The position numbers and the translations under genes were made by a program. The notes under the pieces were generated by a model. It was not told where the DNA came from. It searched no databases and was given only the letters and a program-made list of their open reading frames with translations. Of a stretch of 64,000 nucleotides of DNA, positions 12,393-25,240 are shown piece after piece (positions within the stretch are counted from its first letter, which is position 1; each line of letters opens with the position of its first letter). Origin of the DNA: Sarcocystis neurona (taxonomy: Eukaryota > Apicomplexa > Conoidasida > Eucoccidiorida > Sarcocystidae); assembly GCA_000727475.1 (NCBI GenBank), contig KL647319.1, positions 1 to 64,000 on the forward strand. Reading direction: 5' to 3'.

Positions 12393-13631
12393 ACACGTTG
12401 GTTCTTCGAATTCGGGTTTCGCGTCTTCCTTTGAACACCGAAGAAGACGTACCCTGGTTGAGTGACAATCTAGACACGTAGCAAGCTGCGTTATTCCGGG
12501 TGTACGGTCACACACGCTCACGGACAACAAGCCTCTACTGGGGATTCAAATACTGCACGTAGCGCGTGCTGGAGACTCGTTATGCGACTTGCTTTTGAAG
12601 CAACATGACGAGACCCTTGCATCTACAATAGTCTCGAAGTGTGCCAGGCCTAACGAAGTGAACGGGTGGCAGGTCGAGGCTGAATCTGTCTTTAGTCAGA
12701 AGCAGCAACCAGAGGAGCAAGCGTTTGTCGCCACCGCCGCACACCACGCGGCCCTCAGCTGTAGGCGTCCGCACATTACACCGGAGGCGAATGTGCTGTC
12801 TCTCCATAGCGTCACCTTCCCTCTCGCAGTGCTGCGGAGGCGCGCAAGGACCTCCGCTTTATCCGTCTAAAAAAAAAGGAAAGTCTTCTTAAGCTGCGTA
12901 GTCCTCGACGCAATAAGTCATTCTCTAGAAATGTAAAGAAACGTTGGTAACGAAAAATGAAGAGGCGCACTTCCACGCAAAAAGCGGTCCCTCTTCAAGA
13001 TGGCACACAAGGTCTCAAGACTCCTCTAGGCTATTAGCACCTTTCCAGACATCGTGGCTCAACGTGATTTACGCGTAACTCCGCTTAGATCCCCGTGATA
13101 GGAGAACCAGTCTCCGTCCTGCCGCAGAAAAGCTGACGTGCTCCCACTAAAGCCTTGCTGCGTTCGACGACAAACTCACAAAGATCACTGAAAAACACCG
13201 TTGTGTCCCTGGAAGAGAATCCGTTACGTTTCGATAGAACGCGAGGTGTCCTCCGGTACAGTCCGCCTGATACTTCTCCAATGTGCAGCTGTACTTTTTC
13301 AGTGACCATCGTCCAAGAACTCATTGCGCGGCCCCGGCTCCTACTAGGGCAACTCAAAGGGGCGACAGTCTCAAACGCGCGAACAACATTGAGCAACTTT
13401 CTTTTCGGTCTCTAAACTTTGTAGGAGGGAAACCTCTCCCCCATACTGTTCCTTCCACACAAGAGAGGACGCGACGCAGCAGCAGGCGGCAAGTTCTTCG
13501 GGTGAGGACTGGGAGAATCCTTCGGTCACGCATCGGTACTCACCTGCAACAACACCCCCCAGACGTGAGGTTCTACCTGCCCTCAGGGAGGACGAAGAGG
13601 AACTTGAGATTGGTCTGTCGGTGGCAGCCAT
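12393..13631 (-). CDS. Candidate two-exon minus-strand gene fragment
   Basis: The ATG at 13631 opens a Ser-rich frame (MAATDRPIS then seven Ser) that ends at a strong donor, GCAG followed by GTGAGTA, near 13537. About 1 kb downstream a TAG acceptor near 12474 opens an in-phase acidic frame containing CSKEDAKPEFEEPTC, which stops near 12393. The phases agree, but the product would be only about 58 residues, so exons are probably missing or the match is fortuitous. No function can be suggested. Confidence 0.2.
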
Positions 13632-16600
13632 CACCTGAGGTTGTGTTCTAGCCTTCTAGAGAGAGGGAGAAAGAGCCAAGATAGCGTCACTCTTCGAGAA
13701 ATACTCATGCCTTTCACACGATGAGGACAGTCATTAAAGGAGATGCACAGTTTCTGTGGTTCGCAACAGCCCACAGTACAACTGGTCTTTCGTGGTCTTC
13801 TCAAAAAGCGACCCAGCTGTCGATGCGCACAAAAGTCCTCCGCTGCCGTTCGTGACAGCCAAGGCAGAGAGTTGTGAGCGCGCTCTTTATGCGACGAAGG
13901 AGCAAGAAATGTCGACTCTTGCCCTTTAAAAACGACACTTCAAGTTTTGTCGACAGAAGGCTGAAAACATGTATTGTCTCACACAGCAGGTAGAACTGCT
14001 TTGCTGGAACGCAGCCGCCCTTCAGTTGTACAAGCCAGCTACGCGGGTCACCTTCTTTTACAACAGCTGACGACCCTTCCGCAGACAGCTTCGTCTTCAC
14101 TATATAACTGCTAACAACTGCTACGCCCAAGGCAAACAACAAGCGACGACTTCGTGTTAGTCTCAAAAAGTACAATGCAACATATCTTCACAAAAGCGCC
14201 TTCCCCAGCAGGAAGCCGCTGCCCTTCAAAAGCGGGTAAGTGTTGTTCCGGTTACCACAGTTATCTACTCTGGTTAATTTGTCCGTCTCCACTACACTCA
14301 CGACTCACGCACAGTGGGGGGCTAGGGTGCTTCCGCAAGCACTCAACAGGTTTCTCCAATTTTGTATGACTGCTTCCGGAAGACGATAATGCGCGGCATC
14401 TTTATACAGAGCAATTATCTGCTCGTCACTCGTAAACGAGAATGCCAGCAGCAAAGAGGAGTGGCTGCAGTTTGAGAGTCTACGAGCCTTGTACCCGGAA
14501 CTCCCTTCTGATGACGGCTGCCCGGGAGCGTCTCGCACGCAGGTTCGTCGCCATTGCCTGACACTGCTACGTGTACGTCAACAACAACCAAGCATTTGTT
14601 TTCGGCATCAGTGCATGGCCTTTCGAGACCATGCGCTGTAACTTCCTCACAGGAAACGTCGATACACAAGAAGCAGTTCTTTCGACAGCGAAGCAGAATG
14701 GCTCCAGCCTGTCTCCGTACGGCTGCAAGGGCAGACTTTGTATTATTCACCGTTTTTCCTGATGTCTACAATATCGAGCAGTCGCGGTCACTCCGTACGT
14801 GTGAATGGCGTATAGGGGACTGTTCCCGAGTGCTTGCGTTGAAAATGCGGCCAGCGCATCGCTACACATAATGCGTGTGAATTGTTCAGCAAACTGAAGA
14901 GCTTTTTTGGCTCTTACAGGCAAGACCTCCTCAAGGGGTTTCTTCTTGTGTGGGTGGCGATAGTGTAGGAAGCCCTCAAAGAGGCTGCCTTTACTTTCAT
15001 GTAGGAGCTTAGAAGAGTCGCGACTTCGTTGCCCACGCGAAAAGGGAGAATTGTTTCGTTTTGTTTTCTTTTCTTCCAGAAAGTCCCATATTCCGACGCA
15101 GACGGTTAGACTAACCGTCAGCAGAGAATCCACACCTGCACGATTTAAAGGCGTCCTTCTCGAATCCAGTTAGTCACCATAGATCAATATATAAGCACGT
15201 CGGTGACTCCAGAAGCACAACACTTGTCTCTATGAATAATGGGACTTCGTGTTCCGTTACCAGTCGGCTGAGGTCAACTTTGTGAAGAGCCACGAAGATC
15301 TTGGAGCAATCCAATCATAGCTTTCCATTGTACAACACAAGGAATATCTTCGGGCTGCGTACGTACGCGTCTAGCTAATCAATGCGGGGCTAAATCTCTT
15401 CTCTCCGACTGCGCGCTGATGACAAAGGTCACAGGCGAGAGAGGCGCACGCAGCGTTGCTGAGAAATTGGCCGGACACGACAAAAACATTTCGAGCATGT
15501 CGTACGGCGAGCCGCCCAGCAAGTGTTTGGCGTGCAGTTACAGGGTATGCGTACCATCGTTCACCAACAGCGTATATCAGGTCCATGCCACAAAGTGTTT
15601 CCTCCTCTTAGAAATGTGCATTTACGTCCTGTGGCATCGGAATATGCAGGACACGTCTACATATTTCCTGACGTAAAGTATGTGAATTTACAACGAAAGA
15701 ACCTTGGCGCTCCGGTATTACAGGCAGATACAGCGAAGCACATGCGCCAGCTGTAGGCTTGTCGAAGGCGCTGTTTTACTCGGCGCAACACTGAATGCAC
15801 ATTTACGTTGTTTTCCCTGAAGCAAACCAAAAACACCCCTGCAGTTTAACGACATATTTTGCGCAGCACTGGATTTCGCAAACGCTCGCAATAGAATGAT
15901 GCTGCAGATACCAGTTTCTTGTGCATAAAGGATGTCTTATTGAGGCACTTTGCAGCGGTTGAGGGGAGCGGTGTCCTCCAGATTACGAAGTGTCAAGCAG
16001 AATTACAGTTTGACCCTCTCGCCAGCTGCTGATGCGTGTGAGGACCCCAAGAAATGCGCTTCTTCAGATTGTGGAGCGGAACTGTACTGCACGATCCCCA
16101 CCTTGGAACGACATGCGTTCAAACTACAGGTCGCTTAGGTCCACACATGTATGTATACACACATGTGTGTATACGTACATGTGGTCTGGTTACTTTCCAT
16201 CTATCTGTGAGCAGATCCACAAGCGGACAAGCTGTGCTCCTCATCCACGAGTATCCTTTAACGTTTGTAGAACTCGAGAACAAACGGAATCAGTTGCGGG
16301 TCAAAGCCACTTGCAATGCAGGCTGCGTACTTGTAGGTCGATGTCACCATCCAGGTTTTGCTGCATTAACAGACAGTCGGACGTATTGTTCGTGACGAGC
16401 ATGTCGCTGAAAAATACAGGCGTTTCCACGTGGCTCACGTGTGGCTGGTGCTTGTGGAAGTTCTGATTCCGTCCTCTGTGTAAGCTGATGCACGTCTTGT
16501 GTGTACAGGTGCACGCACAAGCGAAGGTTTATTCGACGGAGAAACGCACGAACGCAACACAGTGAGATGCGATCCGACATTGACTTTCAAAGCTGCTCTC

Positions 16601-16980
16601 TAGAATATTGTACGGCAATATCATTGTGGAAACATCGCTCAAAGATTCTTGGAGAATCTCACGTGTACGTGCAGTGCCTTTGAAGCCGCCGTTATACGGA
16701 ATTTGTGGGCTTATAAGGTAAATGAAAGTCTACCGTATTTTAAGGGACCGAGTCGGACACGGTCAAACCTGGTCTGCCTTCCCTTTTTGGTGGGTGTGCC
16801 TGCGGCAGGTGCAATTTCATTCTGCACATAGACAGTTGAGTGCAGCAGGTAGCATAACCCGTCGCGGCAGCCTTCAGGGTCACGCACCTATTGAAAGGTG
16901 TGTGCGTTTTTTCTCGTCTCGTTTTGACACTTGCCGCCCTGCAGAAGGGAAGGACATCTCACCTACCAACAGCCTGCCCC

Positions 16981-17737
16981 TCACAACGGACAAAAGGAGG
17001 CGTAGCAATTGCAGACAGTTGTGAACCCAGTTTGAAATATTCTACTCCTTCTCACTAGACGCATGTAGCTTCGAGCGTGCCACAACCCTTGTGCAGATTT
17101 CTTGCCTCCTTTATACGTGTATTCCAAAACTAGGTGTGCAGTTGATGTGCGTGCCCCTCTGTGTGCTACAGTTTGGATCGAGCGGGATCCCAATATCCAA
17201 AAACCTGACGAATGCACTGGCAATACAAGGGCGCCTTTGCAGTCGGCCGTTTGCCGGATGACAGTCTGACTTCGTCGACGCTTCGAACGAAGACACAAGG
17301 CAACCAACTTCCAGAGTACGTGTGCAAGGTGGACCCGGTCACGGTCTATGCGTCTGTATGACGTGAGCATACGCCTCTCACGGTGAATATGTGCTGGTCC
17401 CCGACAAATCTGGGCCATTCCTCAATTTCTCACTATTGTGGGCACATACACACTTTTTCCCGACCAGCACGGACACCTAATGTGAAACAGGAATCTCATT
17501 CCTGAATAAGGAGCTTACCTTTTCCATGGGATTCCGAATCGCGTGTCGCGGTACTTCATTTGGGAAGCCAGGACCTGTAGACCTGCCAGCGACCGCAGCG
17601 TATCTGTGCTTTCTTCTGTAGCATTCAAGTGTCTGCGCACCGCGTTGCAACAATAAACACTTAGGTCAGCGACGGCTTGCAGTGTTGTAGGCTTCACAAA
17701 ATTCTCACGAGTGCATTCGTGCTCCCGCCCGCTGTTT
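16981..17737 (-). CDS. Candidate internal exons of an unidentified minus-strand gene
   Basis: A 219-nt exon at 17737-17519 has a pyrimidine-rich acceptor ending ACGCAG and a strong donor AAAAG/GTAAGC. Its frame is convincingly coding, containing TTLQAVADLSVYCCNAVRRH and ending near RFGIPWK. It leaves two bases, and the acceptor CATACAG at 17353 continues in phase with RIDRDRVHLAHVLWKLVALC, open to 16981. The end of the second exon could not be fixed, because several weak donors are possible. A start codon and further exons upstream (18-19.5 kb) were not identified; a hydrophobic frame near 19270-19190 (VVKLVQLSAVAVLAAELL) could belong to the same gene. Function unknown. Confidence 0.4.
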
Positions 17738-18449
17738 CTGCGTATGGTGCTTTAGAAAGATAGATAAGGCGCATGACTCTCGTCAGGAAGCTGTCTTGAT
17801 AGGAACTGCCCCGCAATGAAATTCCCAGTCGCAGACCTAGACAGGACAACAAGCTCAACTTAATCGTCCTCCCTACAAGACTTCCATCAATGTCGACTAA
17901 AAGAAAACTGCACAACGCCAACACCGCCCCATCGTGCTCGTGGTCCTGCGCGCTGTGTGGCAATGAACTGGCTGGCATTTGGGCCTACTAAACTACAAGG
18001 CCAATTATCCAGTGTCAGTACTGTTTATACTGCGGCCTGGCGTGTCTGAAAAGTATACGAGAGGTACACACCGCTGGATGACCCGGCAAATAGCATATAA
18101 CTTTTCAAACACATTAACAAAGCCCTAATTATCGGCCACAGTGCACGCGTAGTGAAGGGGAATGGAATTCTAGAGGGCTCCCTGAATGATCTAAACAGCC
18201 GTGGAGAGCTCGCAGCTGCTTTTTTCTGTCCAGCGCTGAATAAACGACAACACTGGGAATTAACGTGTCCATATTTCAAATGCAGTTCGATTTCATAGCA
18301 ACTCGGCAGTACTGGTGGGAAGCTTCGCAGTCTTCTGGAAGTCATTTGAGACCAACTCTACTGGGGAGAGTGGGCCTCCCTGCAGAAGGTACTGTTGTGG
18401 CCACAGGTGGGGCCATGTTCTCATTGATCCCTCCCAGGAACGGCTACGT

Positions 18450-18515
18450 GCGTAGAGGGGACCCTGCAGATCTATAGGCTACGTGCAGAGAGGGGACCCT
18501 GCAGCTCTATAGTAC
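18450..18515. repeat. Two-copy tandem duplication, about 35 bp
   Basis: Two adjacent copies begin GCTACGTGCGTAGAGGGGAC and GCTACGTGCAGAGAGGGGAC and each ends in a CTGCAG-containing segment with CTATAG. They differ by a few substitutions and lie in non-coding sequence. Confidence 0.75.
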
Positions 18516-20281
18516 AACCCTTTCCCCCAACATCGTCTTCCCCTCGCGCACCGTTTCCTTGCTAGCTCTGTGCTGAGCGCGTCTTTGCGGTCCACAGACA
18601 TCAGACCTAGGGGGCTTTCCTTTGTACAACAGCCTCGTGCGCCATCGGTGGCGCCGGGTGATACGCTCACCAACAAGAACGTACACCAAATCACAGTCTC
18701 CTTATGTGGATCCTAGTGCAGAGAAGTAAGTGACGCTTTGCCGCGAGTTCGCTTGAGCGAGCACTCATGAAAATACAGACGCCGCGACAGAGTACAGTCA
18801 TTACCGTGAACTGCTCACCCGTTGTGTGCGCCCCTCCATAGCGCATTGCTCACCCCTGTGTCGCCTGAAGTATTCTGAAGAGACCCGCACTTTCTTAGGA
18901 TATGCCCTCTCGTATTTCTTCGTACCTCTGGATCCCGCTGCTCAGGTCTGCCATTGTCAATCATGACCTGTTCACAGCTAGCGTCTCGGGTTAATATCCG
19001 TCAGTTCTTGTATACGGTGTTATTGCCTTGCTCAAGTGGAGTTGTGCCTCTCGACTAATAGGTAGAGGCTTGCGTGGCGACAGCGATAGAAGTCTCAGAG
19101 GTCAAATAGCACAGCGTCTCTCCAGAAGCGGATATCCGCAGATGCCACTTGGTAGCCCGACAACGAAATCTTTTCACGTGTAGCGAGTGGCAATGCTTTC
19201 TGGAAGCACCATTACTGAGCAACTCTGCTGCCAACACAGCTACGGCTGACAGCTGAACGAGTTTTACCACTTTAGGACGGAGTGTTTGTCTACTGTAACG
19301 TCACACTATGCGCGTTCGCCCAAGCTACGACCTTGCACGAAGAGCACGCGTCAAGCTGTGCTACGGGCTTCGCCAACGCCACACAGGCATTCGCAGGCAG
19401 CCACAATCCGAGCGGAGCGACATCGGTGCAGCTGCATCTGTGAACAACATATTTGAGTAGAACATCGAACACCGAATTCACACGATGACTACGACCTTCA
19501 GCACAGCTCCTGTGTTTGGCGTTCTTGCTTTACGTCAGCCGACATTATTCCCCGACAGCACACGTTCAGCACCCGTTGTCACGGTGAGACACTCTGAACA
19601 AACGCGTGCGTATACGGTCTCTAACAACTCCCTCCTTTTACTACATACGAGTGAACCTGCCGCACGACACAAGGGAAAACATCCACGTCCACTTACTTGA
19701 AATTCATAGACGGCCTGCATGTTCGCTGTTAGCATTGTTGTTAATACCCCCACGAACCCCTCAAGTGCCGTCACCGGTCGCTTCGCTGTTGTGTTCTTGT
19801 AAACTCCATCGGAGCAACAAGCTTGTAAGTTTGCAGAAAGCATCCGTCGTCACACCGGTCTTGTTTCTTCGTAACCAGGCTCGCAAAGGAACCAAGTTCT
19901 GCTGGTTTCGCGTTCCGCGAGAAAAAAAACGCTACGTCATTGAACACATGGCATTCTCAGACGGTCTTTGCTTCTCGAAATTTTATGCGTCGGTCCGTCA
20001 GCGAGGATCAACGCGCCACACACTTCATTCTTAACAACCGCGCAGCAAGCACTGAAAAAGACCTATAGTCATGCCGCAAGGAGGACAAACGAATGGCTCA
20101 TTCCTTCGAAGTCATTTACTGCTCTGTGCACACGGCGTCAAACTTTTATGTGACTTTACCGACGATGCACAAGGTGTACGGGGGACGTTGTAGAACAAGC
20201 AAAGCCAAAAAAGGAAGCATGCAGACAAGCGAATTATCACCCCTCGACTTCGCGGGAGCAGCTGGACGGCTCAGTCTCTCA

Positions 20282-23200
20282 TCAGCTGGCTTCGCCGGCC
20301 GCCCCAGCTAGGCTTTCAAGCTTGCTTGCTACCGCTTTGACACTTGATTGATCTGCTTTCTCCTCGAGTTTGAGCAACACGTCCTGCACACTCGTTTCCA
20401 TTATTTCGAACTTTTTCTCCAACTGAGATATCGCTTTCAACTTCTGTTCAAGTTGTTCCAGTCTCTTTTCATACTGTTTAATTATCTCCTGTCCTTTCAG
20501 GCTTTTCTCAATTGCATCCGACAGTTCGTTTTCCAGCTTGCCTGCCGCGTTCGTAGCTTCGGTTACTTTGCTAACAGACTCCGTAACGTGTTGTTCCAGA
20601 CTTTCGACTAGTTTGTTGACGCGCTCTGCATCAGATATCGAACTCTGCACCTTCGAACGAATTTGGCCGAGTTCAGCTGTCGTTTCTTCCAAGTCCTGCT
20701 TCAAGTCACGTACTGATACACTTGTGCATAGCGGCGCAAGTCTGTATACTCCGGACGTCGCATTGCCTGCATGATACAAAAGTACACACCGTACCGTCAA
20801 AGGAAGAACGGCGCAGTTCTACCCAGGTCATACCAAGATTGTCACAATGCATGTCAAATCAATCAGTGGTGCGACCCGCTTTTCTGCATCGTCGTACACG
20901 AACTAGGGGAACGACCAAGTCCGTTGCAGCGTCTTTAATCAACAAGTAGGTATTTCACTTCCGGTCACGTCAACTCCATTTGCAAATAGAAATCAATCGT
21001 TATGCGCACACCGTTTAGAATGTGTACGCTTATCCTTTAGCGTCGCTTGTGGGCTACAGCACGCAGCTTCGGAAATAGAGATGCGGGTGTCTGTGCGTAC
21101 AGTGGGCAAAGCGGCTACACATGTCTCCTGGAGCGTACCGTAGTAATCGCTCCCGCCAAAGATGTAGAGGGCCTTGTTTCGTGGAACAAGTGCCATCGCT
21201 CCAAAATTTGCGTGGTAACCCAGCTCCTTCGCAGCCAGATCACACTGAAACCAGCACTTCGCCGCCACATCGTAGACAAAGAAGTCTGCCAGAACATTCG
21301 GCACGTGGTGCACGTCAGAAGGCAGGAAAAACGCGGTTGGCCCCTCAAAGCACTGCATCCTAGTGCGAAATGGAATACTGTTGTGTTCGTACATTTTGTT
21401 AGCAATACGGTTTCGTTTTCTTTTTCACACGTGGAGTGACGGCTGGTAATATTACGACAGTAGAGATTTCATACAGAAACATCATCTTCGGGCCGAATGG
21501 AACGATTCTCCCAAACCACTGCACTCGTGCAGGCACATTACGGACGTGTTTCAAACACTGGTGGTGACTGCAATACGGAACAGACATCAAGCTTACTCCA
21601 CACTAGAATTTTAAAATACCCTGAAGTCAATAGTATGTGTCGTCTCCAGCCCTTCTACATTACAGACCGCCTACCTGAAACCGCGTAGGTGCTGAACCAC
21701 CCTGCCGTTCGTCCGCCTGATATCCAGATTCGACCGTCGTAAAAAGCTGCAGCATGCCTGAACCACATCGTATGCAAGACGTGTCCGCACGATGTACACC
21801 GTGGTCATTTGCAAGGTCATATGCCTTGTTCAACAAGCCGCGTACCCACACCGACGCCCGGTTAATCCATCTCGGCTTTTCTTTAGCGTGTCTGCCACAC
21901 CCACGCACCTTGGTGCTTCTTGCTCCAAATACTTACCATGCCATCACCATCAACACGTGTAAATCTTATCGTGCACCGCCCTCTAGTTCAACAGCAATAC
22001 ACCTCTGTTTCCGGTCGTCCCTGCGTGGCGCGTGAGTAAAAAAAAGAGATATCCTCCCAAACTGCGTCTTTCAGACGCCGCTGTCAACAATCAGCGCCAA
22101 AGATCCACGTGCACGAGAAAGTTTCAGCGCTACGCGAGAATAGGGTACGCCACATGTATTTTCATCCAAGCGACAGATGTCGAGTTTCACTCGCCAACCG
22201 TACTTGAATCGGGCCCCCGGCGGTTCACCAGTAGCGTTTTCGACCAGCTCCCAATGTCTTTGTTCCACGTAATAGATCCAGAGCTCGTTAGTTGGGCGCG
22301 ACTTCCCAGATAAGTCGCCGCCAAAGACGAACATCGCATCTGAGTCATCGTCTACCGGTGCCATGGTGGCCGAATGGAAGCATCGCCCGGGGGGAGCACC
22401 CCCCGACTGCTCCAGCACTTCCCACTTTTCTGAAACAGATGCGAAAAATTGAAACCACACACACCTAAACCGTAAGCGTGATATTCCTCTGTCAACCACC
22501 TATTCAGGATACGTATCTTCCTAATGCAGCTAGCTCTACGCTAAAAAATCGTCTATATTTGGTTCGTCCTTCCACCGAGCCTTTTAACATTTTATACTGA
22601 TTCACACACGTTTTGGCGAAACCATCATTGGGAGTAGTAGCCTACTGCAGGTTGGAGCTGTGAGACTATTTGGGCATAAGGATACTTGGACGAAACGCAG
22701 AGATATGCAGCGCGGAGAAACTCTGAAGACCTGTACTATGTGTGTGCGAGTGCAAAGACGTTCGAATGGAAACATTTTACAGACTCCTGCAACAACCGTT
22801 TCTGGCAGCTTGCTCACTTCCTTTCAGAACGTAACCGTCCTTCTGGACGCCGTCATCCGTGAGGCCCCCCCACAAATAAAGCGACTTCGCCTGCGGTCCC
22901 ACACAGATGGAGTGACCACGCCGCGCGGTGGGGGTTGAAGTTGTCTTTTCGTTCTCCCATTCCAGCCTCTCTGGGTGGAAATTCCACGTCTCGTTGCTAA
23001 GCCGCTGACTACTGTCAATACCTCCGAATAACGTCAGCACAGGACTCCCGCTCGCGGTTAGGCGTCGCGCTACGAGCGTGGCGCCAATTACGGCAGGCGG
23101 CGTAGCACCGGCCACGTCCACCCGACTGAATCTGCCCAGCAGAGAAACGCAGCGAAAAGCCGGAACAGCTCTGTGAAGAGAACGAACAACCGTATACCGA

Positions 23201-24460
23201 GCGCCTAACTACGACAGTGGGACACACACATGTGGACCACCTTCAAAAAATCGACTCGAGGAACAACGACCAGTGTATCAGCGCAACGTGTGCAGCGCCT
23301 CAGTGTGTCGTTGAGTATGTTTGAAGCCCTCTCCCTGTTTCAATAAATTGCTCATGCGCCTACATCTGCGGTGCAGGACAGCCGCTTGCCCCTATGTGAT
23401 AAATAGCTTCGGCTTCCCGTACACGTCGAGTGGTGTGACTGCAGCCGGTACGCTCTCAATAGAAGCACCTATTGAACAAAAAAGTCGGGCATGGTAGGTA
23501 CGAGGTCACTCTGCTGCCATTTCCGTTCCTCAACACACGCCTCATCCGGAAACTCGTGAATACGTGTGGACAGATGATGAGGGTTCCATCACTTGACCTA
23601 ATCTCCCCATGAGTACGACGCTAACACAGATTCTTACGAGTGCCCTCACTGCGTGTGGGATTGAGTACGCCTTTGACAGCCAAGAGGCGCCTAAATACAT
23701 ATTCTAGTCTCTCTTCACATACACACACATACATACACATATACGTACGTACACAAGCAAACATATCCTCTGGCTAGGACCGCCGACACACGCGTAGGCA
23801 CTCGGAATAAGACTTGCTCCGTCACGTGAAGCTTGGTGTGCGCCTGCCACACACGAGTCCAAACAACACAGAGATGGTAGGGATCCGCGTATTTTTTCGG
23901 AAAACATGCGGTCTTCTACGTAGGTGTGTTTTGTATGCGCACATATTTGATCCCGGCAAAAACTTGATCATCTCATCAAGGACGTTATTTTCCTCTTGGC
24001 CTCCCCAGATGTAAATGGCGTTGTCGAGTTCAACAACAAGGTGTTCTGTGCGGGGCCGGAAGACCTGTCCGTCGTGGACGATACAGCTGAAAACAAAGTC
24101 TGGCGGTGAAAGAACGCCCGTGGCTGTGTCTTTGATGACGGAAGAGCTGCGTTTTTTTAATTCTGCCTGTTGTCGCTTTTGGGGAATGCGCGTCCCGTTC
24201 GGCTCTTCCTCCAGAGATTCCACTCGACTGCTTCTCGTTTTGTCGTCCTGTTGCTTTTTAGAAATTTTCTTCAGCGCCGACACATCCTTGGTTCCCGAAA
24301 AGCTTCGACTGCCCGACTTGGCCTTCTCCGCATCTTTACGCACACCTCCGCTTGAAAGGGACTTCAGATGCTCCAAGCTCCTCGACAGTTTCGAACGCAC
24401 GCCGGGTGGAGGCTCCGGCTGGTCGAAGTCTGTGTCAGAGAAGTCCGATAGGTCAGACAT
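20282..24460 (-). CDS. Kelch-repeat propeller protein with C-terminal coiled coil, 633 aa, seven exons
   Basis: Exons, read on the minus strand: 24460-23943, 23131-22818, 22429-22204, 21757-21675, 21518-21475, 21352-21121, 20766-20282. All six joins keep frame; total 1,902 nt. The ATG follows an in-frame TGA by one codon, so the start is firm. Residues 1-135 are Ser/Lys/Glu-rich and probably disordered (MSDLSDFSDTDFDQPEPPPG). Residues about 140-470 hold six kelch blades with the expected double glycine: AIYIWGG, LTLFGG, SLYLWGG, AMFVFGG, RIWISGG and ALYIFGG. Residues about 490-620 form a long Glu/Lys/Leu coiled coil, followed by a stop. Kelch propellers usually bind other proteins; no BTB or catalytic domain is present, so a scaffold or cytoskeletal role is only an inference. 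The least certain boundary is the last acceptor: 20712 is also in phase. Confidence 0.85.
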
Positions 24461-24639
24461 TTTTCAGAGTGAACCGCGGCTTATCCGTCTCCCGCTACCG
24501 TTGTTTGGGTTGCCTTTTGCAGCGGTGCGACTGCTCCTCGATGCCCTGCAGTTGCTACCTCGTGAGCTGTTGTGTTCCTCCGGCTGCTGTCCCTCTTCTT
24601 GCCACTCGTTCACTGCCCCCAACTAAGGCTACATTTGCT

Positions 24640-24840
24640 GCTGTTGCCGCTGATGTTGCCTCTGTTGCTGCAGCACGGCTTCGGCTCTCTGTGCTGCCGC
24701 TGCCGCTCCTGCTGCTGCTCGTCCTGCTGCTGCTCGTCCTGTTGCAGCTCGTTCCGCTGCTGCCACTATTTGTACCCCTGCTGCTGCTGCTATTGTTTCT
24801 GCTGTCACTGCTGGTGAATCTGCTGCTGCTTGGTTCGTCA
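24640..24840. repeat. CTG/CAG triplet-rich tract upstream of the kelch gene
   Basis: A roughly 200-bp tract of imperfect CTG on the plus strand (CAG on the minus strand) sits 180 bp upstream of the kelch start codon. It is the only strong triplet tract in the repeat-poor left half. The minus-strand frame gives Ala/Gln runs but starts at GTG and ends before the kelch ATG, so the tract probably belongs to the 5' leader or promoter. Confidence 0.7.
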
Positions 24841-24992
24841 AAGCGGTCGGAGTGTAACCCTTTGAAAGCGACGGTCTACGCACAATTAGCTACGGTGGGC
24901 ACGCTACGGGAAAGGAAAGCAGGAAGCGAACAAGCTGACACGCTGTACAAAACGGTAGAGCCTAGGGGGGGAGGTGCGCAAGGCGGCAACTC

Positions 24993-25240
24993 GGAGGATG
25001 CAAACACTACTCGTAAGGCCTGAATCGTACATGTCAAGCCTCCACTATAGCTCATCGGAAAAACTTTAGAGAGCACCAGCGATTATCGTCGCTTATAGCC
25101 ACGAAGGTCTGCGCTGCAGGATGCAGACACTACCCGTGAGGCCTGCGTTCTACATGTCAACCCTTCATTTTGGCTCATCCAAAAAAATTTAGAGAGTGCC
25201 AGCGATTCTCGTCACTTGGAACCATGAAGATCTACGCTGC
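24993..25240. repeat. Two-copy tandem duplication, about 122 bp
   Basis: Copy one (about 24995-25115) and copy two (about 25118-25240) share GGATGCA.ACACTAC.CGT, then GTACATGTCAA-like, GCTCAT..AAAAA and TTTAGAGAG.GCCAGCGATT segments in the same order. They are diverged by perhaps 15-20 percent. No gene overlaps them. Confidence 0.75.

Noticed and set aside
13801..14175. Minus-strand 124-codon frame with a hydrophobic N-terminus resembling a signal peptide
   Set aside because: The apparent start is TTG and no in-frame ATG or acceptor was found nearby; left out as a gene.
21930..21940. Strong minus-strand donor GCATG/GTAAGTA between kelch exons three and four
   Set aside because: No in-phase exon leads into it and using it would break the kelch motif ARFKHAAAFYDG formed by the accepted join.
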